From Frankia sp. AgB1.9 (GTDB lineage Bacteria > Actinomycetota > Actinomycetes > Frankiales > Frankiaceae): a stretch of DNA of 50,556 nt. The stretch spans positions 1 through 50,556 of the forward strand of contig NZ_JADWYX010000065.1 of NCBI RefSeq assembly GCF_016786355.1, written 5' to 3'. The number at the start of each line of letters is the position of its first letter. The stretch's first letter is position 1. Positions 34,516-42,459 of the stretch are shown in pieces. A model generated the notes under the pieces. The model was not told the DNA's origin and did not search any database. It saw nothing but the letters and a program-made list of their open reading frames with translations. The position numbers and the translations under genes are program-made.

Positions 34516-35157
34516 TCAGTAGCCGATGGTGAAGCGCTGGTTGACGTGCTTGGCCTTGTCGATCTCGTCGATGATGGCCACCGCGAGGTCGTCCGTCGAC
34601 ATCGCCATGTTGCCGCGGCTGTCCTGGACCGGCTGGTCGGTGCCGGTGCGGTAGGTGTCCCGGCGCTTGCCCTGCACCAGCTGGACCGGCGGCGGGCAGA
34701 CCACGGTCCACCGCACGCCCTTGGAGGCGCGCAGCACGTCGAGGGCCTCCGCCTGGCCGAGCGCGTCCTTGCGCATGTTGTTCGCGAACTCGGGGTCGTC
34801 GAGGATGCGGGCACCCTGCCCGTCCTCGAGTGTGCCGCCGTGGCCGACGTGGATGAGACGCGGCGCGCTGTCGCCCTGCTTGTTCAGCGCGTCGATCATC
34901 GTCCGGGCGGCGTTCGCCCAGATCTTCTTGTCGTTGCCGGCGACGGCCACGACGACCGCGTCGGCACCGTCCGCGAGGCTGTGCACCGAGTCACGCGAAG
35001 TGGCGTCACCGACAGCGGCATTGGCCTTCCTGGACAGCTTGCTGAGCTTCGCCTCGTCGCGGGCGACCGCGGTGACCTTGTGGCCGCGCCGGATCGCCTC
35101 GTTGACGACGGACTGGCCAACCCTGCCGCTCGCGCCGAACACCACAACCCTTGCCAT
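34516..35157 (-). CDS. NAD(P)H-binding NmrA/SDR-like protein
   Basis: This 213-aa protein opens ARVVVFGASGRVGQSVVNEAIRRGHKVTAVARDEAKL, an atypical short-chain dehydrogenase Rossmann fold with GASGRVG. It continues ADAVVVAVAGNDKK, RLIHVGHGGTLEDGQG and VRWTVVCPPPVQLVQGKRRDTYRTGTDQ, ending LAVAIIDEIDKAKHVNQRFTIGY. The YxxxK catalytic pair is absent, as in NmrA-like redox sensors and NAD(P)-binding oxidoreductases. An AGGAGG about 9 nt before the ATG supports the start. It is monocistronic with its own terminator. Substrate unknown. Confidence 0.88.
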   Translation of the reverse strand: MARVVVFGASGRVGQSVVNEAIRRGHKVTAVARDEAKLSKLSRKANAAVGDATSRDSVHSLADGADAVVVAVAGNDKKIWANAARTMIDALNKQGDSAPRLIHVGHGGTLEDGQGARILDDPEFANNMRKDALGQAEALDVLRASKGVRWTVVCPPPVQLVQGKRRDTYRTGTDQPVQDSRGNMAMSTDDLAVAIIDEIDKAKHVNQRFTIGY

Positions 35158-35878
35158 TCTTCATTACCTCCTGGCGGGGATAGGTTGCGCGTCACGCTCC
35201 ACCGAAGAATCTAAAGACAAGCGCTGCCCATCACATTTGGAAAATCATTCTCCGGGCCGCGCCGCGACCTTCCAGTGGAGTCATGATCCGCATTCTTTTT
35301 CCTTCGCCATGACTATTGCATGCCGGCCGGCCGCCGCAACCCGACCAGTGGATATACCCGCCCTTGCGCTCGCACGCACGCAGATTCTGCCCGCCACCGT
35401 CAACGTCTCCAGAACATCGGGCCAGCTGGCCGGTCTTTCTCCGGAAAAGCCGGCGAATTCCATCCTCGTGTGACGCCCGGTTGGAGTGGCCTGGAAAGGA
35501 TGTAGGCACAGGTGTCCGCGGCCGGAAAACATCGCGGAAACTGGCGCGTCGGGCGTGCCGGACGAGCCGGAGATGACGCGGTGCCGGTCTGTGTCTTGGC
35601 GCGGGCGAGCGGCCCGGCCTCGGTACCGGTCGCCGGGAGCGCTCACCGCCGGCCCCGGCCGCGGGTCGCCACCGCGGGCGCGATCAGGGGCGCGGGCCGG
35701 CGCGATGTCGGACGAAGGGGCCCAGGGCGTGCCTCCGCGAGACACTCCGCGGTCGGCCGGATCCGGCGCCAGCGCCTTTCGCCCCCGTGGCCGCAGAGTG
35801 TCCGGTCTGGCTCGGATCGGACGACTCTGCTACGGTTCGTGCCGAGGTACTACCGGGGGGGAAAGCCCGGAGGATACC
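35158..35878. other. Long divergent region upstream of the redox operon
   Basis: About 720 bp without a supported gene. The first 150 bp are A+T-richer and likely contain the promoter of the NmrA-like gene. The last 30 bp carry GGAGG at 35869-35873, which places the start of the next gene. Confidence 0.45.
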
Positions 35879-36580
35879 TTGGCACAACTAGCTTTGACGC
35901 ATACGACTGTTCCGCGCGATGCGACGATGGCGCACACCGCGTCCGGAACGATCATACGAACCGCTGCGGGACCAGCGGTTCGCCCCGGCGTCACCACCGA
36001 CGCTACGCTGGGTCATATCGCCGGGATACTCGGCTACACCGCGTTCTTTTTGATGGCGGCCACCGTCATCTGGGGCCTGCTGCTCATTACCAGGCTGCCG
36101 GAGCGGCATATCCGTCGACAGACGTTGTACGGCGCCCACATGACGTTGGCGATCCTCGCGCTGGCCGCGTCGGTCGTGCACGCACAGGTGCACTTCTTCC
36201 GGCACGACGCGTACTACACCGAGAGCCGGATCTGGCTGCCGTGGGGCGGCGCCAAGGGCGACGTCATACCCGGAATCCTCGGCCTCGAGATCGTGGTGCT
36301 GGTAGCGCTGTCGATCTGGTTCCAGCACCGCGCCGGATATCGCCGATGGCACCGTTTCCACTGGCTCTCGTACCCCGGATTCCTCCTGATCGCGGTCCAC
36401 AGCGTGTGGGCGTCGCGCGAGCAGCATTTCGGCATCATCTACGCGGCGATGGCGGCCGCCCTTCTCGTCCCGGCGGCACTGCTTCTGCTACGCGTGCTCG
36501 CACCCGCTGGGCGCCAGGACGAGAGCGACACCTGGTTCGACGTAGTGGAGGCATTCGAAGATGGCATCTACCGTCGGTGA
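35879..36580 (+). CDS. Ferric-reductase-like transmembrane protein
   Basis: The TTG at 35879, 5 nt after GGAGG, is the best start for this 233-aa membrane protein. Helices run from about residue 43: IAGILGYTAFFLMAATVIWGLLLIT, LYGAHMTLAILALAASVVHAQVHF, DVIPGILGLEIVVLVALSIWF, FHWLSYPGFLLIAVHSVWAS and FGIIYAAMAAALLVPAALLLLRVL. His residues in the second and fourth helices (GAHMT, VVHAQVH, FHWLSY, AVHS) are placed like the heme ligands of the ferric-reductase/NOX membrane domain. The FAD/NAD domain of that superfamily is missing; the next two genes may supply electrons instead. The last 20 nt overlap the ferredoxin gene. Confidence 0.8.
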   Translation: MAQLALTHTTVPRDATMAHTASGTIIRTAAGPAVRPGVTTDATLGHIAGILGYTAFFLMAATVIWGLLLITRLPERHIRRQTLYGAHMTLAILALAASVVHAQVHFFRHDAYYTESRIWLPWGGAKGDVIPGILGLEIVVLVALSIWFQHRAGYRRWHRFHWLSYPGFLLIAVHSVWASREQHFGIIYAAMAAALLVPAALLLLRVLAPAGRQDESDTWFDVVEAFEDGIYRR

Positions 36581-37478
36581 CGAGGGCGAGCCGGGTATCC
36601 ACGTCGATTCCGTCCACGAGGCCAGCTGGGAGTCACGCTGGATGCAAGGGCCGCCGACTGGGCCGGAGGCAGGCATGACGGGCCGGGCCGGGCCGCCGCC
36701 GGATGGTTGGCCATGGCAGCCGCCGCAGCAACCTCCGCCGGAACCACCGCGTTCGTCCTTGCGGCCGTGGCCGCCCGTACCGCCACCGTCCGCGCCCTGG
36801 CCGCCGGCACCGCAGGCTCCCCGCACCCCGCCGCCGGGGGCATCGCGCGTGCTGCCGCCCCCGCCGCCCCCGGGCGAGTGGGCGCACCCGTTCTGGCCCT
36901 CCAACGGGGCCGCCTCGGCACCCTTCACCGATCCGCCGTACGAGGCCGCCGCGGTCCCGGTACCCAGGCAGTTCGCGGGTCCACACACGCCCCCTTACGG
37001 CCACGTCCCGCGCGTCGACCTTTTGCCTCGGCCGGACCAGACCAGCGATCGGCTGCCCGCGGTACCGGACACGGGACCCCAGGTGATCGAGCCGAGCGTC
37101 CCGCTCCCGTTGCCGGCGTCGACCGGCCCGCAGCCGGGCATCGTCGAGACCGGCCCGCTGGACGTCGTGCCGCTCACCCACCTCGGCGGCTCCGCCGTGG
37201 GCCGCCGCGCCGCGCCGCCCGCGTTCCGCCCGACCGCCAGGCGCCGGTCGGGCGGCGGCGTGCGCCGGCGCTCCGAGCCGGCCGTGGTGAGCGTGGACAA
37301 CAACCGCTGCCACCTCTACGCGATCTGCCAGCAGGAGGCTCCCGCGAGTTTCCTGGTCTCCCGGGACGGCCGGCTCTACTACGACGCCGCGCCGCCGGAG
37401 CACCTGATGGCAAGCGTCCGCCAGGCGGCCCGCCTGTGCCCCATGCAGGCGATCACTTTGGGGAACGACTCGAGATGA
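36561..37478 (+). CDS. Ferredoxin with long Pro-rich N-terminal extension
   Basis: This 305-aa protein is mostly disordered: residues 1-235 are packed with Pro, Gly and Ala (PWPPAPQAPRTPPPG, LPPPPPPGEW). Only the last 65 residues are folded, reading VSVDNNRCHLYAICQQEAPASF and ending RQAARLCPMQAITL. The C-x5-C spacing and final CP match single-cluster [3Fe-4S]-type ferredoxins that serve P450s, with one Cys of the usual four replaced. GGAGG precedes the ATG by 10 nt. It overlaps both neighbours (20 nt and ATGA), so the three genes are coupled. It likely shuttles electrons from the reductase to the membrane heme protein. Confidence 0.85.
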   Translation: MASTVGDEGEPGIHVDSVHEASWESRWMQGPPTGPEAGMTGRAGPPPDGWPWQPPQQPPPEPPRSSLRPWPPVPPPSAPWPPAPQAPRTPPPGASRVLPPPPPPGEWAHPFWPSNGAASAPFTDPPYEAAAVPVPRQFAGPHTPPYGHVPRVDLLPRPDQTSDRLPAVPDTGPQVIEPSVPLPLPASTGPQPGIVETGPLDVVPLTHLGGSAVGRRAAPPAFRPTARRRSGGGVRRRSEPAVVSVDNNRCHLYAICQQEAPASFLVSRDGRLYYDAAPPEHLMASVRQAARLCPMQAITLGNDSR

Positions 37479-38830
37479 TCAGGCACCGTCCCAGTCCGGA
37501 CATCGCGCACGCGCTGGCGAAGGTCGGCCGGGCTCGCCTAGAGCACCGGCCGCGGCCGCGCACCGTCGTGGTCGCGGGCGCCGGCATCGCCGGGCTGCGC
37601 GCGGCCGAGCGCCTGAGGGAGCGTGGCTTCGACGGATCGATCGTGTTCGTCGGAGAGGAACCACACAAGCCGTACAACCGCACCCCGCTGTCCAAGCAGC
37701 TGCTGGCCAGGACGGGCCGCCTCGGCGACCTGAAGCTGCCCCTCTACCGCGAGCTCGACGCGACCTGGCGACTCGGTACCCGAGCCCTCGGCCTGGACGT
37801 CGAACGCAGCCGGCTGCTGCTCGCACGCGGCGAGGAGGTCGAGTACGACGGCCTGGTGATCGCGACGGGAGTCGAGTCCCGGCACCTGCCCGGCGCCCCG
37901 CTGTGGTCCGACTACGTCTGGTCGCTGCGCGACATGGCCGACGGCCGTGGCCTGGGCCGCCGGCTCGCCGACGGGACGCGGCACATCGCCGTGATCGGCA
38001 CCGGCTTCATCGGCTGCGAGATCGCCTCCAGCCTGCGTAGCCGTGGCCTGGACGTGACCCTGATCGGCCGCGGCAACGCGCTGATGTCGGCGGCCGTGGG
38101 GGCCAGGGTCGGCGGCCTGATGACCCGGCTGCACCGGCGCAACCGCGTCGGCCTGCTGCTCGGCGCCAACCCCGTCCGCTGGGCGACCGCCGACTCGAAG
38201 ACCGACCGGTCGCGGCCCGGCGTGGGCGTCAGCATCTGGCTCGACGACGGTTGCCGCGTCGACGCGGACGTCGCGGTGGTCGCCGTCGGCGCGCTGCCCG
38301 CGGTGCGATGGCTGCAGGGTTCCGGCCTGGACATCAGCGACGGAGTGCTGACCGGGCCAACCACCCACGCCGTGCACATGGACGGCGGCAGCCCCGCGGT
38401 CGTGCCCTCGATCGTGGCCGCCGGCGACGTGGCCCGCTGGCCCAACCTGCTCTTCGACCGGATCCCCCGCCGGGTCGAGCACTGGATCACCGCCTCCGAA
38501 CACGGCCAGGCTGCTGCCGACGCGCTCCTGCTCGGCCCCGAGGTGGCGCCGCCGTTCACCCCGGTGCCCCGGTTCTGGACCGAGCAGTTCGGCGTCCGAC
38601 TGCAGGGCGTCGGGCGCCCCGGCCTCGCCGACACCTGCCGGCTCGCCGAAGGCTCGCCCAAGGCCCTCGAGTTCGTCGCCGTCTACACCCGCAAGGGCAT
38701 CGTGGTCGGCGCGGTCAGCGCCAACGCGGGCGCCCGCCTACTGGAGTACACCGACCTCATCGGCTGGCCCCTCGACGCGCCCTTCCCGGCCGCCACCCCC
38801 GCGATCGGAGACCGGCTGACCACCGTCTGA
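37475..38830 (+). CDS. FAD-dependent ferredoxin reductase
   Basis: This 451-aa flavoprotein resembles the rhodocoxin/putidaredoxin reductase group. FAD binding is TVVVAGAGIAGLRAAERLRERGF and PYNRTPLSKQLLA. The NAD motif is HIAVIGTGFIGCEIASSLRSRGLDVTLI, and the second FAD motif is SIVAAGDVARWPN. It ends with the reductase C-terminal domain (TEQFGVRLQGVG, YTRKGIVVGAVSANAGARLLEY). The ATG at 37475 overlaps the ferredoxin stop (ATGA). It would oxidise NAD(P)H and reduce the coupled ferredoxin. A 33-residue N-terminal extension precedes the Rossmann fold. Confidence 0.93.
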   Translation: MIRHRPSPDIAHALAKVGRARLEHRPRPRTVVVAGAGIAGLRAAERLRERGFDGSIVFVGEEPHKPYNRTPLSKQLLARTGRLGDLKLPLYRELDATWRLGTRALGLDVERSRLLLARGEEVEYDGLVIATGVESRHLPGAPLWSDYVWSLRDMADGRGLGRRLADGTRHIAVIGTGFIGCEIASSLRSRGLDVTLIGRGNALMSAAVGARVGGLMTRLHRRNRVGLLLGANPVRWATADSKTDRSRPGVGVSIWLDDGCRVDADVAVVAVGALPAVRWLQGSGLDISDGVLTGPTTHAVHMDGGSPAVVPSIVAAGDVARWPNLLFDRIPRRVEHWITASEHGQAAADALLLGPEVAPPFTPVPRFWTEQFGVRLQGVGRPGLADTCRLAEGSPKALEFVAVYTRKGIVVGAVSANAGARLLEYTDLIGWPLDAPFPAATPAIGDRLTTV

Positions 38831-38942
38831 TCCACTGTCGGATCGCCGTCGGTGGTCAGGGCCTCCTGGCTCGGCACGGGCCAGGCAAGGTCGGCACTGG
38901 CCCCACTCCATCCGACCATCTCCGTCTAGTAAGCTCACCTGC

Positions 38943-39029
38943 GGTGGAGTCGCCTAGTGGCCGAGGGCGCACGCCTCGAAAGCGTGTGAGGGGGCAACCC
39001 CTCCGTGGGTTCAAATCCCACCTCCACCG
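38943..39029 (+). tRNA. tRNA-Ser (anticodon CGA), integration target
   Basis: The 87-nt class II tRNA has acceptor GGTGGAG/CTCCACC, anticodon stem CACGC/GCGTG with loop CTCGAAA (CGA), a long variable arm and a T arm GTGGGTTCAAATCCCAC. It reads UCG. Its 3' part is repeated at 44105-44155, so it is the attachment site of the element that follows; the gene remains complete after integration. Confidence 0.96.
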
Positions 39030-39031
39030 CC
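38974..39031 (+). repeat. attL: direct repeat within tRNA-Ser
   Basis: Positions 38981-39031 are identical over 51 bp to 44105-44155. Seven more bases upstream match with one difference. The repeat covers the tRNA from the anticodon stem to the 3' end, as usual for tyrosine-integrase elements. Confidence 0.93.
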
Positions 39032-39083
39032 CCGTACCAGGCTGATCGCACGGGCAGGCCCGCAACCTGTGGCTGCCCGTGGA

Positions 39084-40346
39084 TCATCTGGTCTCAGTTC
39101 CGGTCTCATTGGGCCCCTCGGCGGACGCCGGGCCGAGCCACAGCAGCCGGTTCAGGCGCCCCGCCACGTCCTTGAGGACCGGGTCCGTCATGTGCTGGTA
39201 GCGGCTGCGCTGATCGGTCGACCAGCCCATGATCCCCATGACTGTGCGGTCGGGCACGCCCAGCAGCAGGAGCACGGTCGCCGCGGTGTGCCGTGCGTCG
39301 TGCAGCCGGGCGGTCCGCAGGCCGGCGGCGACGAGGAGGTCTTTCCACTCGTGGTAGTCGGTACCTGGATTGAGCGGGCTGCCGGTCTCCGACGCGAACA
39401 ACCAACCGCCGTCCCGCCAGAGGTTCCCGGCCTCCGCGCGCTCCTTGTCCTGCCGCTCCTTGTGCCGCCGCAGGATCTCGATCAGCTCGTCAGGTAGGCC
39501 GATCGTCCGGGTTCCCGCACGGGACTTCGTCTCCTTGGTGTCCGCCCGGATCTGCACCTTGTCCCGGCAGAAGCCGGGCTTGCGGCCACACGGGGTCGCA
39601 CACCCGTGCCGGTACTTCGGCCGGAGCCGGCCCCGGCGGATCCGGATCACCCCGGCATCCAGGTCGAGATCGGGCCAGCGCAGGCCGAGCGCTTCGCCTT
39701 GGCGTAGGCCGAGAGCGAGCGCGAGCACCCATCGAGCGCTGTTGCGCTGCTTCGCGGCCTCGGCGAGCAGCTGCTGGACTTCGGCGACCGAGTACGGTTC
39801 GACCTCCTTCTCGACCACCCGCGGTGGCTTCGCCAGCGACGCGACGTTGCGCCCGAGGTGGCCCCGGCGGACCGCTTCTCCGAGCGCCGTCCGCAGTGTC
39901 CGCAGCGCCTGATGCGCGGTGGCCGCCGCGCTGCCGTTCGTCTGCATTCGTTGCATGAGTGCTTCGACGTGTTCGGGCTCCAGCTTCTCGAGCCGGTGTG
40001 CGCCCAGGCCGGGCACCAGGTGGACGCGGACCGCGACCCGGTAGCCGTCGATCGTGTTCTCGCCGACCGAGGGCGCTGCGATGTTCTCGACCCAGTGCTC
40101 CAACCAACGCGCGACCGTCCAGGGTCGGCCGGTCTTGCGCACGGTGCCGTTGTTGCGCTCCCGCTCCAGTTTGCGGACCTTCGCGATTGCCTCGGTCTCG
40201 GTCTTGCCGCGGACGTGGCGGCGGTCGGGTTTGCCGTTGTCCTTGACGCCGACGGTGACCCGGCCGTGCCAGGACCCGTCGGCGCCGAGGTAGATCGTGG
40301 ACGCGCCGTTGGGCGCGCGGGTGCCTTCGGGGCGCTTACGCGGCAC
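39084..40346 (-). CDS. int: Tyrosine site-specific integrase
   Basis: This 420-aa recombinase integrates the element at tRNA-Ser. The SAM-like core-binding domain is about residues 75-175 (TVARWLEHWVENIAAPSVGENTIDGYR). The catalytic domain shows Arg in LALALGLRQGEALGLRW, HxxR in LHDARHTAATVLLLLG, and the nucleophile Tyr in STDQRSRYQHMTDPV. A Cys/His cluster (YRHGCATPCGRKPGFCRDK) lies within the catalytic domain, as in other AICE integrases. GTG start; 11-bp overlap with the excisionase gene. It ends 55 bp from the tRNA, the standard int-att layout. It looks intact. Confidence 0.95.
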   Translation of the reverse strand: MPRKRPEGTRAPNGASTIYLGADGSWHGRVTVGVKDNGKPDRRHVRGKTETEAIAKVRKLERERNNGTVRKTGRPWTVARWLEHWVENIAAPSVGENTIDGYRVAVRVHLVPGLGAHRLEKLEPEHVEALMQRMQTNGSAAATAHQALRTLRTALGEAVRRGHLGRNVASLAKPPRVVEKEVEPYSVAEVQQLLAEAAKQRNSARWVLALALGLRQGEALGLRWPDLDLDAGVIRIRRGRLRPKYRHGCATPCGRKPGFCRDKVQIRADTKETKSRAGTRTIGLPDELIEILRRHKERQDKERAEAGNLWRDGGWLFASETGSPLNPGTDYHEWKDLLVAAGLRTARLHDARHTAATVLLLLGVPDRTVMGIMGWSTDQRSRYQHMTDPVLKDVAGRLNRLLWLGPASAEGPNETGTETR

Positions 40347-40680
40347 GGTTGCCGCCGTCCGCGCCGGCGCGCCTGGCGGCGAACGTTTCGACGTCGGCCA
40401 GGCGCAGTCGGCGCAGCCGGCCGATCCGGACGGCGGGGATTTCGCCGTCGCCGAGCAGGTCGTAGAGCACGGTCCGGCTGATCCGCAGCAGGTTCGCGGC
40501 CTCTTCCACGGTCAGCAGCACCGGTGCGCCGGCCGGGTTCGGCGGTGGGACCGGCCGCGCGTTCGCGGCGAGCTCGTCCAGCCGGGCCAGCGCGGCATGC
40601 AGCGCCGCGCGTACCGCGTCGAACTCGGACTCGGGTACGGATACCGGCGGCCGGTCCGGACCGAACGCCACCCCGGTCAT
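40336..40680 (-). CDS. xis: Excisionase-like helix-turn-helix protein
   Basis: The 114-aa product has an N-terminal helical part (VRAALHAALARLDELAANARP) and a C-terminal MerR-like excisionase domain LLTVEEAANLLRISRTVLYDLLGDGEIPAVRIGRLRRLRLADVETF. A GAAGGAG 8 nt before the ATG supports the start. The gene overlaps int by 11 bp, so the two are made together. Such proteins bend attachment-site DNA and steer the integrase towards excision; the family also includes simple regulators. Confidence 0.88.
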   Translation of the reverse strand: MTGVAFGPDRPPVSVPESEFDAVRAALHAALARLDELAANARPVPPPNPAGAPVLLTVEEAANLLRISRTVLYDLLGDGEIPAVRIGRLRRLRLADVETFAARRAGADGGNRAA

Positions 40681-40727
40681 GGGGTCTCCTTCGAGGGGGT
40701 AGCGGGTGGGGGGTGTCGCCCTGGCGG

Positions 40728-41395
40728 CTAGGCAGCGTGGGCGGTAGTGCGGGCGTCGCGGGCTGCCTCGCGTCGCGACCGGGCGAGGTCGGCGGCCATC
40801 GCGGCCAACTGGGCGTCGCCGGGCAGGCGGTAGCCGGCGCCCTCGAAGCGCCAGGCGCCGAGGGAGACGACTTCGTCGCCCGGGTGTAGCCGAGGACTGG
40901 CAGGCCGACGTGGGCGGCGAGGCGGCGGTACCAGAGGTCGACGGTGCGTTTGAACAGCCGGGCCGCGGTCGCGTTCCACAGGACCGCGCCCGGGAAGTCG
41001 TAGCAGAACAGGCAGAGCGCCTGACCCAGCGCCGGGTCGCCGGTGTCCTCGTGCTTGCTGAAACAGCCGATCGGGTTGCCGTGGGGACACACGCCCTTGC
41101 GTGGGTGGCAGGTTCGGGCGGGCTGGTTCTTCTTGGCGTTGCGGGTGTGGACCTGCCCGAAGCTCGACGCGGTCACGGTGACGAACAGGCCGGGATGCTC
41201 GGCGACCGTGTCGGGCACGCCGTGGCCGCCGGTCAGGCCGGCGTGCACAATCTGCCAGGCGTCGCCCGCGTAGGTGTAGGAGCAGGACGGGCACACCGAG
41301 GCGCGCCGGTTGCCACACGGGATCAGGATCGTGCCGTCGGGCTTGGTCGCGGTGTCGAAGTAGCGGCGGACCTCGCCAAGGGCGGCTACCTGTGG
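40728..41395 (-). pseudogene. RepSA-like replication initiator, decayed
   Basis: From 41395 leftward one frame gives RRYFDTATKPDGTILIPCGNRRASVCPSCSYTYAGD and FVTVTASSFGQVHTRN, then CHPRKGVCPHGNPIGC and ALCLFCYDFPGAVLWNATAARLFKRTVDLWYRRLAAHVGLPVLGY. This is the Cys-rich N-terminal region of RepSA-type rolling-circle initiators. Near 40880-40890 it jumps to another frame with PGDEVVSLGAWRFEGAGYRLPGDAQLAAMAADLARSRREA, the usual C-terminal tail. The middle, including the catalytic Tyr region, is deleted, and the first ~40 residues are also lost at 41395. The gene cannot be functional as seen. Confidence 0.8.
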
Positions 41396-41641
41396 CGCGG
41401 CGAACTGCGGATCTGGGACAACCACATCCTCATGGGCTGGTACGCGGCTGATGACGGCTCGGGCACCTCGAAGGGCACGATGTACTTCGCCCTCCATGCC
41501 CATGGCATCAACCTGCAGGGAAGGCGGGTCGGCCTGAGCTACGACGGACCGATCGTCACCGGCTGGACGGCAACGGCGAGGACCGAGGTCGAGGCGCGCG
41601 CCCTGATCGAATCACTCAAGCAGCGCGGGATACCGGCATGA
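41385..41641 (+). pseudogene. 5'-truncated regulator-like gene fragment
   Basis: The frame ending at 41641 carries GGYLWRGELRIWDNHILMGWYAADDGSGTSKGTMYFALHAHGINLQGRRVGLSYDGPIVTGWTATARTEVEARALIESLKQRGIPA. This looks like the C-terminal ligand-type domain of actinobacterial XRE-like regulators (IWDN, LMGWY, SKGTMYFALH, GLSYDGPIVTGW). The front with the DNA-binding domain is missing, cut where the decayed rep gene begins on the other strand. The frame is open further upstream only by chance through rep. Its stop overlaps the CutA-like start (ATGA), showing the original pair was coupled. Confidence 0.6.
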
Positions 41642-41979
41642 ATGACGCCGCCGACGTCTGCGAGGTCGTCATCACCGCGCCGGATGCCGAGTGGATGAGC
41701 GAATTCGCCCGCCACCTAATCGCTGAGCGACTTGTCGCCGCAGTGCACCTATTCGCGCCAATCATGGCGATTTACCGGTGGGACGACACCGTCCATCAGA
41801 AATCTGAGATCAGCGCAGCATTCCACACTCGTCGGTCTCTCGTCCCAGCCATCCTCAACCAGGTCCGATACCGGCATCCATTCGAGGTACCGGGCGTCAT
41901 CATCCTTCCCATCCTGGAAGGTCCAGCGAATTATCTCGAATGGATCTACAGCGAGACTGGCGACCCAAATCCCATTTAG
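41638..41979 (+). CDS. cutA: CutA1-like protein
   Basis: This 113-aa protein has the CutA pattern: VVITAPDAEWMSEFARHLIAERLVAAVHLFAPIMAIYRWDDTVHQKSEISAAFHTRRSLVPAILNQVRYRHPFEVPGVIILPILEGPANYLEWI. The family signatures TAPD, RLVAA, YRWDD, HPFEVP and YLxWI are all present, so the trimeric ferredoxin-like fold should be intact. CutA has been linked to divalent metal tolerance, but the role is poorly defined. The usual Cys after RLAA (RLAACVN) is replaced by Val-His. It is coupled by ATGA to the truncated regulator. Codon use is less GC-biased than host genes. Confidence 0.88.
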   Translation: MNDAADVCEVVITAPDAEWMSEFARHLIAERLVAAVHLFAPIMAIYRWDDTVHQKSEISAAFHTRRSLVPAILNQVRYRHPFEVPGVIILPILEGPANYLEWIYSETGDPNPI

Positions 41980-42459
41980 CTGAGCCTGTACTTCCAGTGC
42001 GGGACTAGGTATCAACCAAAAGTGACGCACGTGGGCCAGGCATCGCTCGTTCGGTTTTCGAACTGTGCGCCCAGAACCTCCACCAGTCGCGTCCACACCG
42101 ACAGGCGATCGACTGTGCGCATCCCAGTTCCGCCTGGGACACCCAGCTCTCCGAGCGGCCCAAGCACTCGGCAAGCTCCACATGACACCGTTGACATTTG
42201 GTTACTTTATGTCACTAGACGGGCGCTTGAAGTGACCATCCACCGTCTGTTGGACATAAGCCACGAACCGTGGCTCCTGGATGTCTATCGTGCTCGGTGA
42301 CATCGATCCCTTGTGGGACGACGGGGGCCAAGGAAGCCGTCGGCTGGGCGGACCGGTCGACGACCCAACGTAGATCACGTGGTAACGTCCGCCGGCGACA
42401 AACGCGCTGTTTGATCTCCCGTCTGTCCATTAGGAGTGGGCATGAGGAGGTCATCACGA
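41980..42459. other. Island spacer with possible coding remnant and promoter
   Basis: No full gene is supported. TTGACA at 42191-42196 is a good -35 box, but a matching -10 is weak. A frame near 42050-42180 (AWDTQLSERPKHSAS) might be a decayed coding piece. Base composition is noticeably richer in A+T than the host. Confidence 0.35.

Noticed and set aside
39647..41503. 618-codon minus-strand frame as an intact replication protein
   Set aside because: Only its first part matches RepSA; past about 40885 it continues in a frame that is antisense or overlapping to xis and int while the true C-terminal tail lies in another frame.
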